A stretch of 64,000 bases of DNA from Blautia obeum ATCC 29174. GTDB taxonomy: Bacteria > Bacillota > Clostridia > Lachnospirales > Lachnospiraceae. Of the stretch, positions 50,744 through 57,891 are shown piece after piece. Positions within the stretch are counted from its first letter, which is position 1; each line of letters starts with the position of its first letter. Under the pieces are notes generated by a model. The model worked only from the letters and a program-made list of their open reading frames with translations. It did not search any database and was not told the DNA's origin. The DNA is taken from positions 2,386,001 through 2,450,000 of the forward strand of contig NZ_CP102265.1 in NCBI RefSeq assembly GCF_025147765.1. The letters are read 5' to 3'. The translations under genes were made by a program, and so were the position numbers.

Positions 50744-50814
50744 AGCGGGTGATGGGAATCGAACCCACGTATCCAGCTTGGAAGGCTGGTGTTCTACCAT
50801 TGAACTACACCCGC
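50744..50814 (-). tRNA. tRNA-Gly (TCC)
   Basis: A 71-base tRNA: acceptor GCGGGTG / CACCCGC, D arm with AGTTCAATGGTAGAAC, anticodon TCC in the loop CTTCCAA, T arm GTGGGTTCGATTCCCAT. First gene of the two-tRNA transcript. Confidence 0.95.
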
Positions 50815-50864
50815 ATATCGCTGTTCTCGCGTCACGCTTGTATCCGCTCGCTTCAACGATATTG

Positions 50865-50893
50865 AGTATATCTTATAACTCATAGTTTGTCAA
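50865..50893 (-). promoter_or_regulatory. promoter of the tRNA-Gly pair
   Basis: TTGACA (complement of 50888-50893), 17-base spacer, TATACT (complement of 50865-50870), 51 bases before the first tRNA. Confidence 0.85.
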
Positions 50894-50973
50894 CAGGTAA
50901 TTTTAATTTTTTTAAATTATTTTTATTTTATATTTTTTTCTGTTATTTTGTATTGTTTTGTCAGTTTTGAAAA

Positions 50974-51906
50974 TCAGTCCTGCCAATCCCAGACATCTGT
51001 TTTGGATACTGCACTGCGAGATTTCTTGATCACCAATTCCGGGCTCTTGGCACTGACCTTGGTGTTGGCCGGAACAGATTCTGTAATAAATGTGTTACCT
51101 CCAATGATCGTATTTTCTCCCACAACCGTTTCTCCGCCAAGTACAGACGCATTGGAATAGATTGTCACATTATCCCTGATCGTTGGATGACGTTTCACAT
51201 TGGCCAACTGTTGGCCCTGTCTCGTAGAAAGCGCCCCAAGAGTTACTCCCTGATATAATTTTACATTGCAGCCGATCTCAGTTGTTTCACCGATTACCAC
51301 ACCTGTACCATGATCAATAAAGAAGTAATCTCCAATCGTTGCTCCCGGATTAATATCGATTCCGGTCTTACCATGTGCATATTCTGTCATGATTCGCGGA
51401 ATATACGGAACTTCTTCTTTATATAAAAGATGAGCCAGGCGATATACATAAATGGCAAACAAACCAGGATACGATGATATGATTTCTTCTTTGCTCTTGG
51501 CAGCCGGATCACCGTCGAATCCCGCCTGCACATCTTTCAGAAGACGCTGCTGCACCTCTGGAAGCTGTTCAAAAAAGCCTGCACAGATACGGTCTGCCTC
51601 TTCTTCTGCGCCCTCCTGTTCTAATTCCGGCTGTGCATATAAAAGAGCAATTTCAATCTGTTCCTTGAGTCTGTCATAAAGATCATTCAGACGGTATCCC
51701 GCAAAATATTCCGGAAATACCTTTGCTGCCGAATCATTCCAGAAGTAACCCGGAAAAATAACGGAACGAAGTTCCTTGACAACATCGATCACTGCTGCCC
51801 TGCTTGGAAGTTCTCTGTTATTTTTTGGCATAAATAACTCTTCTTTTTTATAATTTTCAGTCAAAGCCACAGTGGCCCTGAGAATCACATCTTTTTTTCT
51901 GTTCAT
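50974..51906 (-). CDS. cysE: serine O-acetyltransferase (EpsC/CysE family)
   Basis: The 310-residue enzyme has an N-terminal helical domain with FPEYFAGYRL and a left-handed beta-helix hexapeptide region: GIDINPGATIGDYFFIDHGTG (catalytic His), VVIGETTEIGCNVKLYQGVT and IYSNASVLGGETVVGENTII. It transfers acetyl from acetyl-CoA to serine, starting cysteine synthesis. I place the start at ATG 51906 after AAGGAGG (10 bases); internal Met at the MPKNNRELPSR segment is an alternative. It is longer than enterobacterial CysE and of the EpsC group. Confidence 0.9.
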   Translation of the reverse strand: MNRKKDVILRATVALTENYKKEELFMPKNNRELPSRAAVIDVVKELRSVIFPGYFWNDSAAKVFPEYFAGYRLNDLYDRLKEQIEIALLYAQPELEQEGAEEEADRICAGFFEQLPEVQQRLLKDVQAGFDGDPAAKSKEEIISSYPGLFAIYVYRLAHLLYKEEVPYIPRIMTEYAHGKTGIDINPGATIGDYFFIDHGTGVVIGETTEIGCNVKLYQGVTLGALSTRQGQQLANVKRHPTIRDNVTIYSNASVLGGETVVGENTIIGGNTFITESVPANTKVSAKSPELVIKKSRSAVSKTDVWDWQD

Positions 51907-52027
51907 AAAATCCAAACCTCCTTCCGCAATTTCTGCAAAGATGTTAATACCTGATGTATTATTACTCTGCGGATATCTTTCCTTATATCATATTATAGGA
52001 TTCTTTTCACGTCAATAAAAAAAAGAA

Positions 52028-52056
52028 TTGACCTTTCGACAAACTGCTTATATAAT
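52028..52056 (+). promoter_or_regulatory. promoter of tRNA-Ser
   Basis: TTGACC (52028-52033), 17-base spacer, perfect TATAAT (52051-52056), 29 bases before the tRNA. Confidence 0.85.
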
Positions 52057-52085
52057 AAACATGTTTGAGACAATTTTCAGGACAT

Positions 52086-52173
52086 GGAGATGTACCCAAG
52101 TGGCTGAAGGGTCCGCACTCGAAATGCGGTAGATCGGGTAACCGGTGCGAGGGTTCAAATCCCTCCATCTCCG
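52086..52173 (+). tRNA. tRNA-Ser (CGA)
   Basis: An 88-base class II tRNA with long variable arm: acceptor GGAGATG / CATCTCC with discriminator G, anticodon loop CTCGAAA (anticodon CGA, reads UCG), variable arm TAGATCGGGTAACCGGTGC, T arm GAGGGTTCAAATCCCTC. Confidence 0.95.
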
Positions 52174-52174
52174 C

Positions 52175-52203
52175 TTGACAAATTTCAGCATATCTGCTAT
52201 AAT
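52175..52203 (+). promoter_or_regulatory. consensus promoter of tRNA-Trp
   Basis: TTGACA (52175-52180), 17-base spacer, TATAAT (52198-52203), i.e. both hexamers perfect. It begins two bases after the tRNA-Ser end, so the two tRNAs can be transcribed separately. Confidence 0.9.
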
Positions 52204-52244
52204 TTGATTTGTTGCAGATAAATTTGCAATTATTTTAATAATAC

Positions 52245-52315
52245 AGGGGATTGGTCAAATGGTATGATAGGGGTCTCCAAAACCTTTGGTGGGAGTTCGA
52301 TTCTCTCATCCCCTG
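52245..52315 (+). tRNA. tRNA-Trp (CCA)
   Basis: A 71-base tRNA: acceptor AGGGGAT / ATCCCCT with discriminator G, D arm GTCA...TGAT, anticodon loop CTCCAAA (anticodon CCA), T arm GGGAGTTCGATTCTCTC. Only Trp gene in the window. Confidence 0.93.
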
Positions 52316-52323
52316 CTCATTAG

Positions 52324-52369
52324 GAGTCTGAAAGCCTTTAAAATCATGGCATTCAGGCTCTTTTGTTTT
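52324..52369 (+). terminator. terminator of tRNA-Trp
   Basis: GAGTCTGAA (52324-52332) and TTCAGGCTC (52352-52360), extended by GCC/GGC inside, followed by TTTTGTTTT. Confidence 0.8.
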
Positions 52370-52390
52370 GCCCGAAAAGAGCAGGGTACC

Positions 52391-52420
52391 ACTCAGGGTA
52401 TCAAAATTGGTACCCTGAGT
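52391..52420. repeat. inverted repeat near the tRNA-Trp terminator
   Basis: CTCAGGGTATC (52392-52402) and GGTACCCTGAG (52409-52419) are inverted with one mismatch; a partial direct copy CAGGGTACCA (52383-52392) and a GATACC trail (52423-52428) flank it. Repeated arm-like motifs just 3' of a tRNA gene suggest a former attachment region, but no integrase is present. Confidence 0.4.
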
Positions 52421-52452
52421 TCGATACCAGACAAACTAATATTTGGTTTGAT

Positions 52453-52929
52453 TTACTTTTCCTGAATTTCTTTACCACTGATATGTTCAATTTCTATCTC
52501 AAAAAGCTGTACAGCTTTTCCCGAACGTTCTATTTCTTCATCGATCAGTTGTTCATTCGGATAGTATTTCGCCGCAAGCTTTTTCAGGATTTCTGTTGCT
52601 TCTGCTCCTTTTTCTACCAGATGGCATCTGCCAAATACAACTGTGCTCTGTACAAACGGTGCCCACACCTCTTCTTTGATGGTTTCATTTCCGTAAACGG
52701 TAAAACATACCTTGTCGCTGGCTTTTAAGGCATCTACTTTGTGTCCGACACGTGCTCCATGAAAATATATTTTTCCTGCATCGCTGTCATAAAAATAGTT
52801 GACAGGGACTGCATAAGGATATCCATCATCCCCATTTACTGCAAGCACCCCTCGTCTGCTGCACTGCAGAAGTTCTTTTGCTGCATCAATATCCATTTCT
52901 TTTTTCTTTCTTCGAATCGGTCTGAACAT
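52453..52929 (-). CDS. NimA-like pyridoxamine 5'-phosphate oxidase-fold flavoprotein
   Basis: The 158-residue protein has the split-barrel flavin fold: MFRPIRRKKKEMD start, RRGVLAVNGDDGYPYAVPVN (FMN-phosphate region), IYFHGARVGHKVDAL and SDKVCFTVYG, ending with IEIEHISGKE. This pattern is shared with 5-nitroimidazole reductase-like (NimA) proteins and related nitroreductase-type small FMN enzymes of clostridia. The start ATG 52929 has GGAGAG seven bases upstream. Substrate unknown; resistance to nitro-drugs cannot be inferred safely. Confidence 0.82.
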   Translation of the reverse strand: MFRPIRRKKKEMDIDAAKELLQCSRRGVLAVNGDDGYPYAVPVNYFYDSDAGKIYFHGARVGHKVDALKASDKVCFTVYGNETIKEEVWAPFVQSTVVFGRCHLVEKGAEATEILKKLAAKYYPNEQLIDEEIERSGKAVQLFEIEIEHISGKEIQEK

Positions 52930-53017
52930 TGCTTTTCTCTCCATTCACAAACAAAATTTTATTGAATAAAATGTGTCACTACTCTTTTTCCTTACGTTTC
53001 TAAACTTGCAATCGTCT

Positions 53018-54193
53018 CTATCTATTTAATAACTTCTTATACGACAAATCGATGGCAAATGCCCCCAACGGTGCCGTAAGTACTATCGCAAGAACCGCCA
53101 CTGTAAGTACCAGATCTCCACAGGTAAAACCTAATGCAAGCGGAATCCCCCCAATTGCAGCCTGGACAGTTGCTTTCGGTGTATATGCCAGCATCGTAAA
53201 CAGCCTTTCTTTTCTTTTAAGACTTGTTCCTAACAGGCATACAAATACGCCAAACATTCTAAATACCAATGCACCAATAATAACAATCAGAGCCTTCACT
53301 CCGACTTTTCCAAGGTATCCGATGTTTACCGTTGCTCCTACAAGCACAAACAAAAAGACTTCTGCCGCAACCCATAGCTTTCCATATTTTACAGAAAGTC
53401 TTTTTGCAACAGTTTCCCTCTTTTTCTGTAATCCTATGCCGATAAACATAATAGCGATCAATGCTGAAAATGTAATTGGAGTTGACAATTTATCTTCCAT
53501 TACTACAAGTAAAAACGAAATACTCAAAATAATAAGAACCTTTGACGTATCCCGAATATGCATCTTCTTAAAAAAATATGCTAACAAAACTCCAATTAAT
53601 AATCCTATTGCAATTCCCAAGAATATTGAAATGGGAATATTGACAAACTTAAGTATGGAAGCACCTTCCCCCTGCATCATCCCAACAAAGGTAGAAAACA
53701 GAACTATGACATACACATCGTCAACGGATGCACCTGCAAGAATCAATTGTGGAATTCCTTCGTTTACTCCATAGCCTTCATCCATAAGCTTCACCATTCT
53801 GGGTACAACAACAGCCGGTGAAACTGCCGCAAGTACTGCCCCCATAATAGCCGCCTCCAATACGGTTAATCCCATTAATTTTGGTGCCAGCAAAATCATG
53901 CCGATCAGTTCAAAAGACGCAGGCACAAAACACATAAGAACAGCAGGTCTTCCAATCTTTTTAAGCCCAGATAGATCCAGTCCAAGACCTGCTCTTGTGA
54001 GAATAATGATCAATGCTATTTTACGAAGTTCTGCAGATATTCCAAGAATACTGTCATCCAACAGATTAAGCACATATGGTCCCAGAACAATACCGGTGAT
54101 CAGCATGCCAAGTAAACTCGGCAATTTGATTTTCTGGCATATCCATCCCATAAACATCCCTAAAATAAGAATCAGCGAAATACTTAATAACAT
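53018..54193 (-). CDS. cation/proton antiporter under a fluoride riboswitch
   Basis: The 391-residue membrane protein (about 11 helices) belongs to the monovalent cation:proton antiporter (CPA) superfamily: KLPSLLGMLITGIVLGPYVL (first core helices), LTRAGLGLDLSGLKK, LAAVSPAVVVPRMVKLMD and the charged-residue-bearing ILAGASVDDVYVIVLFS (paired aspartates of the transport core). No cytoplasmic TrkA domain follows. Its 5' leader is a fluoride-sensing riboswitch, so it likely answers fluoride stress, perhaps as a fluoride or proton/ion homeostasis carrier. ATG 54193 with GAGGAGG upstream is chosen over earlier frame starts. Confidence 0.85.
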   Translation of the reverse strand: MLLSISLILILGMFMGWICQKIKLPSLLGMLITGIVLGPYVLNLLDDSILGISAELRKIALIIILTRAGLGLDLSGLKKIGRPAVLMCFVPASFELIGMILLAPKLMGLTVLEAAIMGAVLAAVSPAVVVPRMVKLMDEGYGVNEGIPQLILAGASVDDVYVIVLFSTFVGMMQGEGASILKFVNIPISIFLGIAIGLLIGVLLAYFFKKMHIRDTSKVLIILSISFLLVVMEDKLSTPITFSALIAIMFIGIGLQKKRETVAKRLSVKYGKLWVAAEVFLFVLVGATVNIGYLGKVGVKALIVIIGALVFRMFGVFVCLLGTSLKRKERLFTMLAYTPKATVQAAIGGIPLALGFTCGDLVLTVAVLAIVLTAPLGAFAIDLSYKKLLNR

Positions 54194-54216
54194 AATTTTC
54201 CTCCTCATATACGCAG

Positions 54217-54313
54217 AAAAAGCTGACACTCTCTGCGTTCATTTACTCGCAGAAGTCATCAGCTTTCATAAGCGGTTTAAGTAATTTTATTACTTAGGGA
54301 GAACCTCATTCCC
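54217..54313 (-). promoter_or_regulatory. fluoride riboswitch (crcB motif) with terminator platform
   Basis: Read on the minus strand: GGGAATGAGGTTCTCCC (complement of 54297-54313), an AT stem TAAGTAAT...ATTACTTA, AACCGC, and GCTGATGACTTCTGCG, the ordered landmarks of the crcB RNA. The last segment is also the 5' arm of a terminator with CGCAGAGAG...TCAGCTTTTT (54217-54266), so fluoride binding should block termination and switch on the antiporter. A TATAAA just upstream is a likely -10. Confidence 0.88.
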
Positions 54314-54375
54314 TTTATATTTTTTGGTAAGGATAACACACAAACTGCTCTTTCGCAAGAAAAACTGGATTTATT

Positions 54376-55005
54376 CTAAATCATCTCAATTCCATATTTC
54401 TTCAGATCAACCTTACCGTCAATCACTTCTACTCCATCCTCTTCAAGAAGTTTTGCCTGCGTTTGTTCTCCGCCAAACGCAAATGCCCCTGCAAGTTCTC
54501 CCTTCGCATTCACAACTCGGAAACACGGAATATGTTCCGGGTCCGGATTTTTGTGGAGAGCATTTCCCACTGCTCTTGACATCTTCGCATTACCTGCCAT
54601 CTCTGCAACCTTTCCATAGGTTGCGACATGACCTTTTGGAATCTTTTTGACTGCCTCGTATATTCGTTTTGTCGGGCTGTCTGTGATGATATCATAGCTT
54701 TCCGCGATCATTCTTTTGATATCTTTATCTGGTATAGTTCCATCCAAAATGATGGTATTCCAGTGCTCTTTATTCTGGTGGTAACCTGCGATCACGGCAT
54801 CATACGCCGATCGCCAGAAGTCACGCCACTCCGGATTTACCTTGACATTCAGATTGATATATCCGTCTTTTTCGTAGATCCAGAGGAATGCTTTCTTACT
54901 TTCCTTCACGCGCACCAACTGCCAGTTTTGGTCTTTGAACGGGCGTTCCTCATATACATTTTTAAAGGATAGACCAAATTTCAATACCTCTTCACGTGTT
55001 TTCAT
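54376..55005 (-). CDS. YjbR-MGMT fusion protein with a PCFR active-site variant
   Basis: The 209-residue protein joins an N-terminal YjbR/MmcQ domain (about 1-105; SFKNVYEERPFKDQNWQLVR, IYEKDGYINLNVKVNPEW) to a C-terminal O6-alkylguanine-DNA alkyltransferase domain (about 110-185; IPKGHVATYGKVAEMAGN, SRAVGNALHKNP). The alkyl-acceptor motif is PCFRVV: Cys161 is kept but the usual His is Phe162. Enzymes of this family repair O6-alkylguanine; the His-to-Phe change might weaken or alter catalysis. It overlaps the esterase gene by four bases. Confidence 0.85.
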   Translation of the reverse strand: MKTREEVLKFGLSFKNVYEERPFKDQNWQLVRVKESKKAFLWIYEKDGYINLNVKVNPEWRDFWRSAYDAVIAGYHQNKEHWNTIILDGTIPDKDIKRMIAESYDIITDSPTKRIYEAVKKIPKGHVATYGKVAEMAGNAKMSRAVGNALHKNPDPEHIPCFRVVNAKGELAGAFAFGGEQTQAKLLEEDGVEVIDGKVDLKKYGIEMI

Positions 55006-55760
55006 AGATGATCCTTCTCTACTCTGCTTTCGTTTCTATTTTGCTGCATCACCCAGGCAAATGCCCTCGCAGTTCTAGTCATCGGTTCTTTGAAATGTCC
55101 CCCCTGGTTCCACTCAAACGTACAGTTCACTCCTTCTGCTTTTATCCATTCATGCCCTTCTCTGATACAGTCTCCTACTTTTGCCATAACAGGATTTCGA
55201 GTTTTTTCTTCTTTATTTCCAAGACTAAGATATACATTTTTACTCTTTATCTTATACTCTTTCATGTAATCTATAAATCCCGGAAACCAGACAGACGGCG
55301 ATGCTGCCGCAATCCCGGAGAACAGATCTGTCTGACAGGCAGCCCATAATGAAAACAGCCCTGAAAGAGAATATCCCCCAATATAATACGTTTTACTTTT
55401 ATCTGAACATAATAGCAAAATCTCTTCCAATGTCTGTACCGCTCCGTCTCCAAAATCCTCATTTCCAAATACGGCAGGAGTCTTCCATGGGGACAATTCC
55501 TTATTCCAATCATCAACTTTCACTGCAATAAGTTCAAAATCCATAGAGGTCAGATGCTGAATTTCTGCTACTTCATCTTTGATTTCAGATATATCATGAT
55601 TACCAGCCAACTGAATTAGAACAATATCTGCCTCCATGTTTCCATATCTGTAAACGTGCATTATACCGACCTTTCTATCCGCAACAACTCTTTCCTCACT
55701 TCCTGATAATACAACTTTCAAGAACGCCCATAATACCTGGCAAAGCTCTTTTTCCAACAT
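55002..55760 (-). CDS. esterase-like alpha/beta hydrolase
   Basis: The 252-residue protein has an esterase-D/enterochelin-esterase-like arrangement: nucleophile in YYIGGYSLSGLFSLWAACQ (GYSLSG), SPSVWFPGFIDYM, an acidic residue in YLSLGNKEEK and His in WNQGGHFKEPMTRTARAF. No signal peptide, so intracellular. It overlaps the YjbR-MGMT gene (ATGA), sharing a promoter with two palindromes. No strong ribosome site precedes ATG 55760; MHVYRYG (about residue 34) is an alternative start. Possible role: detoxifying S-formyl or other esters; not provable. Confidence 0.72.
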   Translation of the reverse strand: MLEKELCQVLWAFLKVVLSGSEERVVADRKVGIMHVYRYGNMEADIVLIQLAGNHDISEIKDEVAEIQHLTSMDFELIAVKVDDWNKELSPWKTPAVFGNEDFGDGAVQTLEEILLLCSDKSKTYYIGGYSLSGLFSLWAACQTDLFSGIAAASPSVWFPGFIDYMKEYKIKSKNVYLSLGNKEEKTRNPVMAKVGDCIREGHEWIKAEGVNCTFEWNQGGHFKEPMTRTARAFAWVMQQNRNESRVEKDHL

Positions 55761-55785
55761 CGCAAGGATTTATCTTGTCATCATT

Positions 55786-55827
55786 CATAACATCTGTTAT
55801 GTTAGTATATACTAACCTCCTTGTCAA
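55786..55827 (-). promoter_or_regulatory. promoter with two palindromic operators ahead of the esterase operon
   Basis: TTGACA (complement of 55822-55827), 17-base spacer, TAACAT (complement of 55799-55804). A perfect 16-base palindrome GTTAGTATATACTAAC fills the spacer and touches the -10 (55801-55816), and a second one, CATAACA-tc-TGTTATG (55786-55801), follows at the start site. This is the layout of a repressor operator of TetR/MarR/PadR/HxlR type; no regulator gene is adjacent. Confidence 0.65.
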
Positions 55828-55928
55828 TGTTTCACTAATTCCCAGGCTTCCTCATCAATCTCTTCATTATTGCAAAAACAGAAAACTGTCTTTCATTGTC
55901 AGAACAGATATCACAAATCCTCATTTGA

Positions 55929-57287
55929 TTAGATTGCAAGAAGATTTTTGATTGCTTCCATATATACAAGCACAGCTTCTTCCATTCCTGATACAAGAAT
56001 AAATTCGTCTGCCCCATGGATACGATAATCAATTCCCGGCATTTCCGGTCCGAATGCGATAATGTTCTTGAGTGACTTCGCATAAGTTCCACCACCGATT
56101 ACCATTGGTTTGTTTTCTGTATCGCCGGTCACATCTACATATGCCTTGTACAGAGCGTTTACGAGCGGGGATTCTCTCGGGAAAAACAGGGAATCACCGA
56201 TCATATGGATCTCGATACGTCCATTCTCATCTTCCAGTTTGTCTTCGCACATCTTGCGTACTTCGTCTCCCTTAAGAGTAACCGGTACACGGATATCGAT
56301 CGTACAGGAAACCACTCCGTCCTCTGTCTTAACAATTCCGTTGCACAGAGTCAGTTCTCCGTACTCATCTTCAAATTTAAGACCAAGTCCGGAGCCATCG
56401 CATGCCGTTCCGATATGTTCATTATAGAATTTTACGAAGTCATCTTCGAATCCGGCTTTTGCAAGGCATTCAAATGTCACACCTGCTGCATTAACACCAA
56501 GAGTCGGTGTGCTGGCATGTGCCGGAACACCTTTTGCGTAAATACTGATCTCACCGTTTTCTTCTGTTATTTTGTATTCCTGAAGTTTTGTTTCAGCAAG
56601 AGCTGCTTCCAGTTTTTCTTTCAGCCCTGCTTCCGCCGGAACAACGGTATTACAGGTATCGCAGACAGCGTTAGAAACAAAGCCACCATTCATGGAAATA
56701 ATCCTGGTGTTCTTAGAATATGCTGTCATCATCACCATTCCCTTTTCACCATGAATGCACGGGAAATTCGCATCTGGTGTGAAACCACAGGATACTTCTT
56801 CTGCAACTTCGTTATAATGTTCCATACATTTTGATCCAGTTTCTTCGTTGCATCCCATGATCAAACGAACTCTCTTATTGAGTTTTACGCCGGAATCACG
56901 AAGCAGTTTCATTGCATAAAGTGCTTCCAGAACCGGACCCTTGTCATCTGTAGTTCCACGTCCATAGACATGGTCACCTTCTCTGGTCAGTTTGAATGGA
57001 TCATAAGTCCAGTCTCCACCAACCGGTACAATATCAAGATGTCCGGCAATACCAACGATTTCTTCGCCCTCGCCCATTTCAGCATATCCACAGTAATTGT
57101 CCAGGTTTACAGTCTTAAACCCAAGTTCATCGGCAATCTTAAGTGCCTCTTCCAGTACCTTGGCCGGGCCTTCCCCAAACGGTTTCCCTTCTGACGGAGT
57201 TCCAAGCTGTGAATCAATTGCAACCAGTCTTTCGAGATTTGTCAGTATCTCATCTGTTAATCCATGAATTTCTTCTTTGATACTCAT
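55929..57287 (-). CDS. pepV: dipeptidase PepV (M20 family)
   Basis: The 452-residue enzyme is a dinuclear zinc dipeptidase: GIAGHLDIVPVGGDW (His ligand), YGRGTTDDKGPVLEALYAM (bridging Asp), IMGCNEETGSKCMEHY (catalytic Glu-Glu), SCGFTPDANFPCIHGEKG (Asp) and a final HGADEFI (His). It splits dipeptides with N-terminal Xaa such as carnosine-type substrates. ATG 57287 is chosen because the ATG at 57293 is too near GGAGG. Confidence 0.93.
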   Translation of the reverse strand: MSIKEEIHGLTDEILTNLERLVAIDSQLGTPSEGKPFGEGPAKVLEEALKIADELGFKTVNLDNYCGYAEMGEGEEIVGIAGHLDIVPVGGDWTYDPFKLTREGDHVYGRGTTDDKGPVLEALYAMKLLRDSGVKLNKRVRLIMGCNEETGSKCMEHYNEVAEEVSCGFTPDANFPCIHGEKGMVMMTAYSKNTRIISMNGGFVSNAVCDTCNTVVPAEAGLKEKLEAALAETKLQEYKITEENGEISIYAKGVPAHASTPTLGVNAAGVTFECLAKAGFEDDFVKFYNEHIGTACDGSGLGLKFEDEYGELTLCNGIVKTEDGVVSCTIDIRVPVTLKGDEVRKMCEDKLEDENGRIEIHMIGDSLFFPRESPLVNALYKAYVDVTGDTENKPMVIGGGTYAKSLKNIIAFGPEMPGIDYRIHGADEFILVSGMEEAVLVYMEAIKNLLAI

Positions 57288-57349
57288 TATCATTTCCTCC
57301 AGATTATATTTTCTACTATAATTCTTTCTACAATATACACTATTTTATC

Positions 57350-57832
57350 CTACATCACAAGTGTCTGAAGTTTTTCAAATACCATATCCGTATACATCTG
57401 CTTGATCTCATGCCGATTCATTCCTGCAACCTCTGCATGCACCTCAAAAGTATTTTCTTTATCTTTTACGCGAATGCAAAAATACACAACTCCCTGCATA
57501 CTGTCTGCATTATTCGGATCAATATTTCCGGTCGTCCCGGTTATTCCAATGGCAATGTCTGTATGCATTTTTTCCTGCACGGTTCTCGCCATCTCTTCGG
57601 CACATTCTTTTGAGTACACACCATACTTTCGGATGATTTCTTCCTCCACGCCGATGAAAATTTTCGTTTCATTCAGATATGTCACATATCCTCCCGGAAA
57701 GATTGCAGATGCTCCTTCTGTATCTGTGATCGTAGATGCAATCATACCTGACGTGCAGCTCTCCATCGTGGAAACCGTTGTATGTGTATCAATCAACTTC
57801 TTAATGATATTGTCTTTTTGTGTCTGTTCCAT
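57350..57832 (-). CDS. CinA C-terminal-domain nicotinamide-nucleotide amidase (PncC-like)
   Basis: The 160-residue protein is the stand-alone CinA C-terminal (PncC) domain: VSTMESCTSGMIASTITDTEG near 18-38, the serine-rich turn, KYGVYSKECAEEMARTVQ, and DIAIGITGTTGNIDPNN near 92-108, with GVVYFCIRVKD. It deamidates nicotinamide mononucleotide to nicotinate mononucleotide, part of pyridine-nucleotide salvage. It sits 62 bases downstream of pepV's neighbour on the same strand and is followed by MATE. Confidence 0.9.
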   Translation of the reverse strand: MEQTQKDNIIKKLIDTHTTVSTMESCTSGMIASTITDTEGASAIFPGGYVTYLNETKIFIGVEEEIIRKYGVYSKECAEEMARTVQEKMHTDIAIGITGTTGNIDPNNADSMQGVVYFCIRVKDKENTFEVHAEVAGMNRHEIKQMYTDMVFEKLQTLVM

Positions 57833-57891
57833 ATTTTCTGTCTCCCGATCCCATCAAAATTTCTGATGCGATTATAGCAAATTTTCATGCA

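Noticed and set aside
52950..52975. Palindrome TTTTATTgAATAAAA before the NimA-like gene
   Set aside because: Very A+T-rich; can arise by chance and has no promoter relation I can show.
55830..55935. Cysteine-containing small minus-strand frame (MRICDICSDNER...) before pepV stop
   Set aside because: It lacks a ribosome site, overlaps the pepV end region, and the plausible continuation needs a frameshift.
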